Assembly: GCF_032854445.1 (NCBI RefSeq)
Contig: NC_088306.1
Location: 16,959,764-17,023,763, forward strand
DNA length: 64,000 nt
Reading direction: 5' to 3'
From: Liolophura sinensis
Lineage: Eukaryota; Mollusca; Polyplacophora; Chitonida; Chitonidae
Shown: positions 31,443 to 41,556 of the stretch, piece after piece
How the letters are laid out: each line of letters starts with the position of its first letter
Position numbering within the stretch: the first letter of the stretch is position 1
Position numbers and translations under genes: made by a program
Notes under the pieces: model-generated
Database searches by the model: none
The model's input: only the letters and a program-made list of their open reading frames with translations
What the model was told of the DNA's origin: nothing

Positions 31443-33436
31443 GTGAGTAAATTATATTGTTGTTCTACAGATCTACACCGTATGAAGTGTATAGGAGTAG
31501 ACCTATCCCTACACACAATCATCATCGCTGTATTTTTCAGCGTGTATAATTTACTCCTAGTTAATTAGGCATTCACATGAACATTTAGAATAAAATCGTA
31601 ACTGAGATATATTTAGGATTAAGAGGATGTATATTTCTCCGGCTTCGTGTGGCCATTTTCCAGCTATCACACTGTCGCTTTTGCTTTTGTCAGCAAAAGA
31701 AAAATGCAAACTATGTACTCCATGTAGATAATTAAGAAGATGATATTTTTTATAAATGTCATTTTATTAAATCATGATCGTTTTCCATGCATGTAAAATG
31801 TATAAAAGGTCAACTGTATGCACTCATGCCACAATATGTGTTATGATTACGAAGGTATTAAATAAATGGATGTTTTCGATTGTTTTATTTCGATAGTGCA
31901 TGCTGTACCGGTATTGCTTTTGAGAGCCAATATGTGCATGTCATGGCTAATCAAACAATCGTTTGTTTATGGTGAATCACTCCGAGAAATTGGTCAACCA
32001 GGCTGGGGTTGTATCTAAAATGCAAAGATTTTTTCAAAGATGTTATTTGTAAACTGATCTGACGGTGCAGATTCCTCTAATCTTTAGTAAATTTTCACAT
32101 ATTGTGTACATACGTGTTGTCTTTACGCATGTATGTTTTGTTTCTCTTTCAGGTGAGGACTGCAGGTGATGATGAACCAACCTTTCGTGTACCGGGTCCT
32201 AGAAAAAGACGAAAACGTCAAAGACCCTCCACTGATCCAGTATCACCTGGCCAACCTGTCGCCAAAAGAGGCCCTAGAGCAATTCAAGAAGAGGCCAAAA
32301 ACGGTCCGGAAACCAAGAATGGCCGGACAGGTACCCCTATCATAGCGGAAGCCAAAAGGCGAGGCAAAGATCGAGGTGACACCAAGGGTTTTGAGACAAG
32401 ATGGGAAACCAAAAATGTCCAACAAGGTACGCGCGCCATTGTGAAGGAAAACGGACGAGAGAAACATGGCGACCAACCCATGCGGGATGATCCAAGACCG
32501 GAAGTTAAGAATGCCCGGCAAGGTACGCCCACCATTGTGGAGGAAAACGGGCGACATAACCATAGCGATGACTCCATGAGGTCTCCGTCAACACCGGAAC
32601 CAGGATCGGCACCGTCAGGTTTTCACCAGATCAGGGTGCCATACCTGAACGCTGAAGAAGTCAGGTATCGGAGGACGGTTGGGGGAATGGTGAAGATATT
32701 CGGAGAAGGAGAGTATGGATATGTGGTCAGAGGAGAGTACACTCCGACAGGTGCTGATGAAGCTGCAGACGTCGTGGCCAAGTACGTCAAGAACGGCAGA
32801 TCGAGCTTAGGTGGCAGTCACTACGAAGCTCGGATGTTGGCGCATCTATCCGACACAGGGTGTGTGCCGAAAGTTTACGGTCTTTTGAAAGACGAAACGG
32901 GCAAGGGCGAACCTGCCATAGTGCAGGAATGTGTGGGTGGTGGGCTGAGCTTAGAGGACGTCCTTAAACTGAAAGCCGCTCAGTCAACGTGGGTGGAATT
33001 GTGTCTTCAGTCAGCCCAAGGCCCTGAAAAGATCCACGCCAAACATGTCCTCCTCAACGACATCAAAGCCGACAACATTTTGATGGCTTGTGCTCCTGGA
33101 GGAAACAACATTCGGTTCATCGACATGGGAATGGCTTCTTACAAGTGCGGGGTTCGCTTCCGGTCTGAAGCATCCATGGCCAGAAGCCATCACCTCGCAC
33201 CGGAAGTGAGGGAATGCGGCGTGACCTCTGAACTATCGGATATCTACAGCTTGGGAAAGGTCATCGAAAGTATCGCCCTCAAGGCCAAGAATAAAGTGCT
33301 GCATGCCACTGGTCAGCTGATGACATGTGAGGATCCTTCTGAAAGATGTAGTTTACAAACGGTAATCGAACTTCTCAAAGAATTCGCCAGTCGGATGGCT
33401 CAAATCCGATCAGTTCATGAACAGAATAATCTATGA
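31284..33436 (+). CDS. Divergent protein kinase, copy 1 (two exons, 480 aa)
   Basis: Predicted Ser/Thr-type protein kinase of unassigned family. Exon 1 is 31284-31442 and exon 2 is 32153-33436; the intron is GTGAGT...CTTTCAG, phase 0. I chose the ATG at 31284 (strong AAGAATGG context) over the in-frame ATG at 31233, which overlaps the CRE. Residues 29-36 and 70-77 are basic clusters (nuclear-localisation-like). Residues 105-200 are three 32-residue repeats. The kinase domain spans about 230-466: glycine loop GEGEYGYV (237-244), Lys263, helix-C Glu278, catalytic loop LNDIKADN (354-361; Asn replaces Arg of HRD), DMG (377-379), APE (402-404) and helix-F Asp416. All catalytic residues are present, so activity is expected. 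Copy 1 alone has Pro344 in helix E. No membrane segment or signal peptide is visible. CREB/ATF regulation is suggested by the promoter. Confidence 0.88.
32153..33436 (+). CDS. Kinase 1 exon 2
   Basis: Acceptor TTTCTCTTTCAG; residues 54-480 with the repeat region and the entire kinase domain. The open frame extends upstream through the intron end only from a TTG codon, which confirms that an upstream exon is needed. Confidence 0.9.
   Translation: MRTAGDDEPTFRVPGPRKRRKRQRPSTDPVSPGQPVAKRGPRAIQEEAKNGPETKNGRTGTPIIAEAKRRGKDRGDTKGFETRWETKNVQQGTRAIVKENGREKHGDQPMRDDPRPEVKNARQGTPTIVEENGRHNHSDDSMRSPSTPEPGSAPSGFHQIRVPYLNAEEVRYRRTVGGMVKIFGEGEYGYVVRGEYTPTGADEAADVVAKYVKNGRSSLGGSHYEARMLAHLSDTGCVPKVYGLLKDETGKGEPAIVQECVGGGLSLEDVLKLKAAQSTWVELCLQSAQGPEKIHAKHVLLNDIKADNILMACAPGGNNIRFIDMGMASYKCGVRFRSEASMARSHHLAPEVRECGVTSELSDIYSLGKVIESIALKAKNKVLHATGQLMTCEDPSERCSLQTVIELLKEFASRMAQIRSVHEQNNL
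32306..32593 (+). repeat. Three in-frame 96-bp (32-aa) repeats in kinase 1
   Basis: Units start PETKNGRTGTPII (res. 105), WETKNVQQGTRAIV (137) and PEVKNARQGTPTIV (169). The consensus is (P/W)E-x-KN-x-x-x-GT-x-x-I(I/V)-x-E, followed by a basic and His/Asp-rich tail. The spacing is exactly 32 residues. Confidence 0.8.
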
Positions 33437-34038
33437 CTTCATGTACACGATAGAATCATTTTAGCGGAGTTTATCGAATCATGCATGTCTACATTTAATT
33501 ATGCACTCAAGAATGTCGCTCTGCCATGCACAATACAGACCTATACACGTTGGACGTATTTTATAATTACCGTATACTTAACTGTAGGGCATCTATAATC
33601 ATATATAGTGGGTGATATGTGTGATCCACTTCATATAAAACACGACTCAAATGAGTAAATAAATCATATCCCCATATTTCAGGTTGTTGAACAATACTGT
33701 TTGTGCGATACCGTGTGATACACGCAGTCATGTCCAATTAACACAAGCCTTTCAAGTACATGCATTCCACAATGTTATAAATGAGGTTCTCTCCATGCAG
33801 AACCAGCTATGTACGACATGATAACTTTTCCAAGAACATCCAGTATGAGCTATACGTTTTTATCGTGCATATGATATGTTTATATAGCTGTAGCTGTAGG
33901 TACATGTAAACAACTGTGCATTGCTGATGTTTGGAGTAAGGTGTGATATTCAATCTATATTTGAAGATACATGTGATATAAGGTACGTACCCTATATAAT
34001 TTATTTTTCTTGACAAGATTGTGGAACACTGTGTTTAA

Positions 34039-34044
34039 AATAAA
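34039..34044 (+). terminator. Polyadenylation signal of kinase 1
   Basis: AATAAA followed by GATGGTGTTTGTTGGTGG, a classic GU-rich downstream element. It is conserved in unit 2. An earlier AATAAA near 33657 is a weaker alternative. Confidence 0.6.
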
Positions 34045-34069
34045 ACTGGTCACATATCTGAAGTCCCTG

Positions 34070-35277
34070 TGATGGTGTTTGTTGGTGGTTTATTTTTTAA
34101 CTATAATGGTATTACTTTATGACAGTCTCGCTGTGCATGTAGGTCTGCTTACAAGTCAGACACTGTATATATAGGTATTTTGACTTGGCGCAGCATCAAA
34201 GGGAAAGCGCTAATAGGTTTATGCCAGTATGCCCGACCCAGTATTAGGGCATGTACATGTACCGGGTGGTGGTGACACTGATACTGTCACCGCATCCTGT
34301 TGTGTTTCGCATCTTGTGTCGCATCATGTTTCGGTGAAGCAGAACGATTACAGTTTGAAGTCATTTGGACAGCAAACGAGACATGGGATAGTGAAATGAT
34401 CTCCAAAATCTTAAAACGACGCGCAACTCGAACCGATATACAATGGAGGGGAAAAACAGACCTACTTATATTTACGCACAGATGTAGGGCCATGATGGTT
34501 ATGAAGGTATGTTACCTCTAATCAGTAGCATGCTGCGTGAAATATACTCGCTCTTTCTTGCATCAATATATGTGTATTGGTATCGTATCTACTTTCCAAG
34601 ATATAAGGCGACTTAGAAACAGAAATTTAAAAATATGGAATGGAGATGAGAAGAGTTATCGTTCTTTTGTCCAGTTAACATTTATCGCAATCAAGGTATT
34701 GCGATGCGATATTGCACCATGCAACGACGAAGCAATGGAACAGAGCGACACTGGATGTAATACAGCAGTATGGAAGAGAGCACTGGACAAATGAAACCGA
34801 GCGAGTGTTGGAAATGCGAATGTTTGTTGGCCTGTACCGGTAGCCTACGTGTAAAAATTGATGTACAGAGTAACATGGAAACCGCTTACAGGCAGACAGT
34901 ACTTTGGATTGCTTAATTTTACCTGATTTCTGAAAGCCTCCCAGATTACACCGGAACATCAGATGGAAATGCTATTTCGTTAAAACACAAGCTACCGCAT
35001 TCTGATCAGATAATGAATGAATAATTGACATGGTATACGCCAAATAAATAGCATTACAAATACGCAGTGGTGGGAACAGTGGTGAGATTACAAAGAGTCT
35101 GTACATGGTTTTCACGTTTGGATGAATGCAAAACATGAAAGGTAATTAAAAACATACATAAAGAACGTAGTAAAGCACACTTTAAGAACCAAACGTGAGG
35201 TCAAATGCTCAAAACTATTCTCAAGGTCATTTTACATATACCAGATCATACATATCAGACATGTAGAATAGGTGTGT
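34070..35277. other. Spacer between kinase genes (duplicated)
   Basis: Corresponds to 38575-40090 of unit 2, with a roughly 0.4-kb length difference around 34570-34910 versus 39060-39800. The short open frame around 34300-34521 is not preserved in unit 2, so I do not call it a gene. Confidence 0.5.
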
Positions 35278-35285
35278 GATTTAAA

Positions 35286-35559
35286 GGTAAGCTTTGGGGC
35301 CTTTGTAGCCGAGTGGTTTAGCATGCCAGCATGGAGCACTGACCCTCTCGCTAGTGCGATCGCCGTGAGTTCAAGTCCACCTCATAGTGTCTTCCTCTCC
35401 GGCCGTACGTGGGATGGTCTGCGGGTAACCTGCCGATGGTCGTAGTTTCCCCTCCAGGATTTAGCCATTTCCTCCCACTGGCCGCCGTCCTACAAGTGAA
35501 ATATTTTTGAGTACGCCGTAAAACACCATTCAAATAAATGAATAAAGAAAGAAGAAAAA
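35286..35559 (+). mobile_element. Full-length SINE inserted in unit 1 after the duplication
   Basis: tRNA-like head with A-box TAGCCGAGTGG and B-box GTTCAAGTCC, then the family body and tail (GTAAAACACCATTCAAATAAA). GATTTAAA flanks it at 35278-35285 and 35560-35567. The paralogous position in unit 2 (about 40085-40100) has no SINE. Confidence 0.88.
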
Positions 35560-35876
35560 GATTTAAAATATTCGTGTTATTATTTTCATAATATCCATCT
35601 TCCCTATAGCCCTCTTCGCATCACCATATCGAAGAAACAGTTCAGAGCACGGTGTGATCAACCAGCCGGTACTTTGCCAAACAATTTCTGTAAACTTTGT
35701 TCCATCCAAGTATTTTTAAACAGGCCCGTTTAAAAGCATGCATGCATGTATTACTTAATGTCCAAGTACCCTATAAAAAGGTGGTATGAAATGCTTTCTG
35801 TATTGGTGACGTTGTCTCTGACACGTTTCTGCCATGCTATAGAGATTCGCACCAACACCTCTCTAAGGCAGTGAAG

Positions 35877-35899
35877 TGACGTCATAAAGCTTGACGTCA
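35877..35899 (+). promoter_or_regulatory. Paired CRE palindromes at the kinase 2 promoter
   Basis: Two perfect TGACGTCA sites (35877-35884 and 35892-35899) with a 15-bp period. Only the second has a counterpart in unit 1. Confidence 0.55.
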
Positions 35900-35949
35900 T
35901 GCGTTCTGTTGCTAATATCAACGCAATCGTCACACAAACAGTAACAAGA

Positions 35950-36108
35950 ATGGCGTCGAAAAGCGCACGTCAACGTTCTACTGCTGTTCTAATGCAGAAT
36001 TGTGAATATCCAAGCAAAACAAACCCGAGTAGAAAGCGCCAAAGAAGGGCGGACAGAAAGGAGATTGGTGATTGTCTGGGACAAGAAGACCATATTGACA
36101 AGAAAGTG
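35950..36108 (+). CDS. Kinase 2 exon 1
   Basis: Encodes residues 1-53 (MASKSARQ... to HIDKKV). The start context AAGAATGG is shared with copy 1. Donor GTG|GTGAGT, followed at once by a stop in the intron. Confidence 0.8.
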
Positions 36109-37865
36109 GTGAGTTAATTATATCATAGTTGTTCAAATCTACACCGTATAAAGTGTATAGGATTAGACCTAACCCTAGACCTAAATGTCTTTTTATCAAA
36201 TCATGATCCTTTTTCATGCATGTCAAATGTATAATAGGTCAACTGGATGCACTCATACCGCAATATGTGTTATGATTACGAAGGTATTAAATAAATGGAT
36301 GTTTTCGATTGTTTTATTTTGATAGTGCATGCTGTACCGGTATTGCTTTTGAGAGCCAATATGTGCATGTCATGGCTAATCAAACCATCGTTTGTTTATG
36401 GTGAATCACTCCGAGAAATTGGTCAACCAGGCTGGGGTTGTATCTAAAATGCAAAGATTTTTTCAAAGATGTTATTTGTAGACTGATCTGACGGTGCAGA
36501 TTCCTCTAATCTTTAGTAAATTTTCACATATTGTGTATATACGTGTTGTCTTTACGCATGTATGTTTTGTTTCTCTTTCAGGTGAGGACTGCAGGTGATG
36601 ATGAACCGACCTTTCGTGTACCGGGTCCTAGAAAAAGACGAAAACGTCAAAGACCCTCCACTGATCCAGTATCACCTGGCCAACCTGTCGCCAAAACAGG
36701 CCCAAGAGTAATTCAACAAGAGGCCAAAAACGGCCCGGAAACCAAGAATGGCCGGACAGGTACCCCTATCATAGCGGAAGCCAAAAGGCGAGGCAAAGAT
36801 CAAGGTGACACCAAGGGTTTTGAGGCAAGATGGGAAACCAAAAATGTCCAGCAAGGTACGCGCGCCATTGTGAAGGAAAACGGACGAGAGAAACATGGCG
36901 ACCAACCCATGCGGCATGATCCAAGACCGGAAGTTAAGAATGCCCGGCAAGGTACGCCCACCATTGTGGAGGAAAACGGGCGACATAACCATAGCGATGG
37001 CTCCATGAGGTCTCGGTCAACACCGGAACCAGGATCGGCACCGTCAGGTTTTCACCAGATCAGGGTGCCATACCTGAACGCTGAAGAAGTCAGGTATCGG
37101 AGCACGGTTGGGGGAATGGTGAAGATATTCGGAGAAGGAGAGTATGGATATGTGGTCAGAGGAGAGTACACTCCGACAGGTGCTGATGAAGCTGCAGACG
37201 TCGTGGCCAAGTACGTCAAGAACGGCAGATCGAGTTTAGGTGGCAGTCACTACGAAGCTCGGATGTTGGCGCATCTATCCGACACAGGGTGTGTGCCGAA
37301 AGTTTACGGCCTTTTGAAAGACGAAACGGGCAAAGGCGAACCTGCCATAGTGCAGGAATGTGTGGGTGGTGGACTGAGCTTAGAGGACGTCCTTAAACTG
37401 AAAGCCGCTCAGTCAACGTGGGTGGAAGTGTGTCTTCAGTCAGCCCAAGGCCTTGAAAAGATCCACGCCAAACATGTCCTCCTCAACGACATCAAAGCCG
37501 ACAACATTTTGGTGGCTTGTGCCCCTGGAGGAAACAACATCCGGTTCATCGACATGGGAATGGCTTCTTACAAGTGCGGGGTTCGCTTCCGGTCTGAAGC
37601 ATCCATGGCCAGAAGCCATCACCTCGCACCGGAAGTGAGGGAATGCGGCGTGACCTCTGAACTATCGGATATCTACAGCTTGGGAAAGGTCATCGAAAGT
37701 ATCGCCCTCAAGGCCAAGAATAAAGTGCTGCATGCCATTGGTCAGCTGATGACATGTGAGGATCCTTCTGAAAGATGTAGTTTACAAACGGTAATCGAAC
37801 TTCTCAAAGAATTCGCCAGTCGGATGGCCCAAATCCGATCAGTTCATGAACAGAATAATCTATGA
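35950..37865 (+). CDS. Divergent protein kinase, copy 2 (two exons, 480 aa)
   Basis: Paralogue of the copy at 31284. Exon 1 is 35950-36108 and exon 2 is 36582-37865; the intron is GTGAGT...CTTTCAG, phase 0. Exon 2 differs from copy 1 by 13 residues, and exon 1 by about 20 of 53. The domain plan is the same: basic N-terminus (KRQRRADRK), three 32-residue repeats, and a kinase domain with GEGEYGYV, Lys263, Glu278, LNDIKADN, DMG, APE and Asp416. Position 344 is Leu here, as expected in helix E, so this copy may be the better-folded one. Both genes point the same way and have separate promoters and polyadenylation signals, so they are independent units. The substrate and pathway are unknown. The basic stretches suggest nuclear location. 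Confidence 0.88.
36582..37865 (+). CDS. Kinase 2 exon 2
   Basis: Acceptor TTTCTCTTTCAG; residues 54-480, open throughout, no frameshift relative to copy 1. Confidence 0.9.
   Translation: MRTAGDDEPTFRVPGPRKRRKRQRPSTDPVSPGQPVAKTGPRVIQQEAKNGPETKNGRTGTPIIAEAKRRGKDQGDTKGFEARWETKNVQQGTRAIVKENGREKHGDQPMRHDPRPEVKNARQGTPTIVEENGRHNHSDGSMRSRSTPEPGSAPSGFHQIRVPYLNAEEVRYRSTVGGMVKIFGEGEYGYVVRGEYTPTGADEAADVVAKYVKNGRSSLGGSHYEARMLAHLSDTGCVPKVYGLLKDETGKGEPAIVQECVGGGLSLEDVLKLKAAQSTWVEVCLQSAQGLEKIHAKHVLLNDIKADNILVACAPGGNNIRFIDMGMASYKCGVRFRSEASMARSHHLAPEVRECGVTSELSDIYSLGKVIESIALKAKNKVLHAIGQLMTCEDPSERCSLQTVIELLKEFASRMAQIRSVHEQNNL
36735..37022 (+). repeat. Three in-frame 96-bp repeats in kinase 2
   Basis: Same register and number as in copy 1, so the repeat expansion predates the gene duplication or was homogenised with it. 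Confidence 0.8.
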
Positions 37866-38542
37866 CTTCATGTACACGATAGAATCATTTTCGCTGAGCT
37901 TATCGAATCATGCATGTCTACATTTAATTATGCACTCAAGAATGTCGCTCTGCCATGCACAATACATGGGCAATCAGGAATATGACTAATTGCATTGCTT
38001 TCGCATGCACTATAATATTGTTTTTTTTTTTTAAATTATAGACCTATTCACGTTGGACCTATTTTAGAATTACCGTATACTTAACTGTACGGCATCTATA
38101 ATCATATATCGTGGGTGATATCTGTGGTCCAATTCATATAAAACACGAATCAAATGAGTAAATAAATCATATCCCCATATTTCAGGCTGTTAAATAATAC
38201 TGTTTGTGCGATACCGTGTGATACACGCAGTCATGTCCAGTTAACACAAAGCCTTTCCAGTACATGCATTCCACAATGTTATAAATGAGGTTCTCTCCAT
38301 GCAGAACCAGCTATGTACGACATGGTAACTTTTCCAAGAACATCCAGTATGAGCTATACGGTTTTATCGTGCATATGATATGTTTATATAGCTGTAGCTG
38401 TAGGCACATATAAACAATTGTGCATTGCTGATGTTTGAATTAAGGTGTAATATTCAATCTATATTTGAAAATATATGTGATATAAGGTACGTACCCTATA
38501 TAATTTATTTTTCTTGACAAGATTGTGGAACACTGTGTTTAA

Positions 38543-38548
38543 AATAAA
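38543..38548 (+). terminator. Polyadenylation signal of kinase 2
   Basis: AATAAA followed by GATGGTATTTGTTTGTGG, at the position equivalent to 34039. Confidence 0.6.
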
Positions 38549-40150
38549 ACTGATCTCATATCTGAAATCCCTGTGATGGTATTTGTTTGTGGTTTATTTT
38601 TTAACTTTAATGGAATTACTTCACTAACTGGTTATTAAACTGAATGACAACCTCACTGTGCATGTTGTCAGACACCGTATATGTGGATATTTTGATCTAG
38701 GCGCAGCATCAAAGGGAAAGCGCTAGAAGGTTTATGCGATTATGCGTAGCCTAGGGTCAGGACATTTACAGGGTATGTTGTGTTTCGAATCTTGTGTCGC
38801 ATCCTGTTTCAGTGAAGCAGAACGATTATACCTCGAAGTTTTTTGGACAGCAAAAGAGACATGGGATAGGGAAATGATCTCCAAAAGCTCAACTGGAACT
38901 GTTATATAATGGAGGGGCAAAAAAAGAGAAAAATCTGCTTATATTTACGCATATATATAGGGCCATCCTGTAGCTGATGAAGGTTATGACGGTATCTTAC
39001 CTGTAATCAGTAGCATGCTGGGTGAAATATACTCGCAATTTCTTGCATCAATATATGTCTAACTGCTTGAACCGTTGAGACAGAAGGCCTACTATATCAT
39101 TTACAAGGAACTCCAGCCATCCTGCTTAAATAACCTATAGCTGGAGATGGTTCAGGTCGTGGCCTCCAGAGGGCTTGTGTTGGTGATTTTGACCCATACT
39201 GAATGTTTACAAAATTACATTAGGATTGTTGCACAACTAGATTCATGCTCAGTTCTTAAACAAATGGAGATAAATCTAAGCACCACTGAGGCTGATCAAG
39301 GCGTTTGACTGTCGCTGGATTTTATGTTTCAATTTTGTAGCGGCGGCTTCCCAGATGAAAGCCGGGCTGACCTAGATATCGCACCTATTACACGGTTTGT
39401 AATCAACTGATTTTACGTCTGTGGTCACCTGTAAATGATACAGACCTGTCCCACAACACTTTGTGAAATTGCCCTTCGGCTGCATGTAACTAAGTCGTTT
39501 TTAACGGTCTCAAAATGATGTCTTATGCAGTAGTTCTATGCTATTATATGTCACTTGATGGAGTGAATGGGGAAGGTCACAGTTTAGGCTGTGCAATCGG
39601 ATAGCAACGTGTTTGATTGGATCAAATTCTCAAGATTTCTGCCTCGTCTTACAGAAGCCGTTTGTGCAGTTTTGTCAGTTTGTTCCATATGTTATTCGGT
39701 GAAATCTCATTAAAATAATAAAGTATGATACCTTTTAGAAAGCCTGAGTATCCTGCTTTCGATTGAAATATGTTTTAGCCAGGAGCTGTCTTGTCCTTTA
39801 GTATTACCTGATTTCTGAAAAACCTCCCAGCTTGCACTGAAACAGGAAATGAAAATGTTATTTCGTTAAAACACAAACTTCCACATTCTGATCAGATAAT
39901 GAATGAATAATCGATGTGGTTTACGCCCGATAAACGGTATTATAACTACGCAATGGTGAAAACAGGGATGAGGTTACAAAAAGTCTGTTAACGGTTTTCA
40001 CCTTTGATTGAATGAGAACATATGAAGATTTCATTTTACTTATACCTTAGCATATGTCTGACATGTACAGATTAGACTTGTAATTAAAACATAAGAGTTT
40101 AAATATTATTATTTTTTTTTTATAATATCCATATCTGCATTGAATCGCTT

Positions 40151-41432
40151 CCATAACCCCATCTCTTTATCACTGCATCGCATCGCCCCTCTCGCTCCAT
40201 GGCTGCATTGTATCACCCCCATCGCTCTCATTGCTCCATAGCTGCATCACCCATACAATCTCTCCACCATAGCATATCGTCCCATGGGTGCATCGCATGG
40301 CTTCATCAAGTTATGATGAAACCTCAAACGCTTCATACCATCGCCATGAAAGTACGCAGTAACAAGTGAAAACAAGAGAGAAAATCAGTTCAGCTGGATT
40401 TTAAAAGGAAAGAAGTATTTCTGGTTGAAAGCACATAATATATATGTGAGCAAAGAAATGAATTTCCACAGTGTAACGATTTCGTACACACTTAATATTA
40501 AAAGCACTCATACGCAAACCCAAGCAAGCGGACATTTGATCAAATCAATCAATGAGATGGATTTCTAACAAAATGACATAACACTATAAAAATATTCCTT
40601 TACATTTTCTCAATGCCCTGAATCAAAGCATGATGAAAAACACCAGTTCCCGTATGTCTACAGGATTATTTTGGTTAACACTACACGCAAGTGTATCGTG
40701 AATCCTGAAGGAGACGCAGGCTGTTCTTCAGACTAGACAAATTGTCTGTCACCCGGTGGCTTCATACGGAAGTCTTTTGTTGTCATTGCGGGAAAAAATT
40801 GAGAGGAAAAAGGGTTGAAATGTGTCGAAGTTTCGACTTCCTTTTCAACTTTATTATGTTAAAATTTTGACTGTTTTCTCCACATTTCGACATTTTCGAC
40901 TCTAGAACATTTTTTCTAGAGAAACCTCGAGAGACTTGTGCGCTCTTCGGGCGCATCCATCAGTATCCCTGTTGATGTACTGTTCTGGAAAGTTATCTTG
41001 TATGCATGACTGCAACACCAAAATATGATAACTTCTATTCATGCACCAGAAAGAGGGGAACATTTGGATAGCACAGATAAATCCAGATAAAAATAAAATA
41101 AACACTTTTCCACATACACAATCAGTCATTGTCATTACCGGATACTGTAAATGCACATGCACGTCACACAGAAGACGAAATATCGAGATAGGAAAGTTCA
41201 AATTTTGAGATAAAGATGTCGAAATTTCGGGAAAAAAGTCTCCCACATAATTTTTTTTCACCGTGTCTAGAATAGGTTTCCTTATGGCGTCTATAGATCA
41301 GTGACGTCTAAAAATTGGCTAGACCTCTAAGCTTTATTGAAAGTTTTTCTTTTTTACCTATTTCTCCTTAAGTCACGGTGATATATGGCGTGGTACTTAT
41401 TACCATTGAGGCATTTACCTGAACAGTTAGGA
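40151..41432. other. Intergenic, no gene seen
   Basis: About 40140-40320 is a low-complexity stretch rich in GCATCGC/CCATCGC. About 40800-41250 has several TCGAAATTTCGAC-like palindromic words and a small hairpin CTCTAGA...TCTAGAG at 40900. No exon is supported. Confidence 0.4.
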
Positions 41433-41556
41433 TTAAATCCTAACTGAGGCCATTCATTGACTAACTGAGGTGATTCATAGACTAACTGAGGTAATTCACA
41501 GACTAACTGAGGTAATTCATTGACTAACTGAGGTGATACATAGACTAACTAAGGTA
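41433..41556. repeat. Minisatellite, 21-bp unit, about 5-6 copies
   Basis: The unit is CTAACTGAGGTGATTCATAGA with few changes; repeats start at 41461, 41482 and 41503, exactly 21 bp apart. Confidence 0.85.

Larger units (their letters stand above)
31150..35620 (+). repeat. Tandem duplication, unit 1
   Basis: This direct repeat aligns with 35800-40150. Shared landmarks are the promoter (CGTTGTCTCTGAC), both exons, 3' UTR, polyadenylation region, GGCGCAGCATCAAAGGGAAA downstream, TTACCTGATTTCTGAAA (about 34920 versus 39808), and the AATATCC region past the SINE. Identity is highest from the middle of the intron through the 3' UTR. Confidence 0.85.
35800..40150 (+). repeat. Tandem duplication, unit 2
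   Basis: Second copy of 31150-35620. Differences include a roughly 240-bp shorter intron, a roughly 70-bp extra segment in the 3' UTR (about 37968-38038, with a T-run) and the absence of the SINE. Confidence 0.85.

Noticed and set aside
32102-32152. In-frame extension of kinase exon 2 upstream (reads as CTYVLSLRMYVLFLFQ)
   Set aside because: It begins with TTG, not ATG, is intron sequence with a polypyrimidine tract, and is followed by a good CAG acceptor. Exon 1 supplies a proper start in both copies.
34300-34521. Open frame downstream of kinase 1 (…EAERLQFEVIWTANETWDSEM…)
   Set aside because: It looks mildly protein-like, but the duplicated copy at about 38800-38920 does not keep the frame, so coding is not supported.
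40902-41261. 119-residue minus-strand frame with hairpin CGCTCTTCGGGCG
   Set aside because: No domain recognised. The hairpin and TCGAAATTTCG words look like repeat sequence rather than coding DNA.
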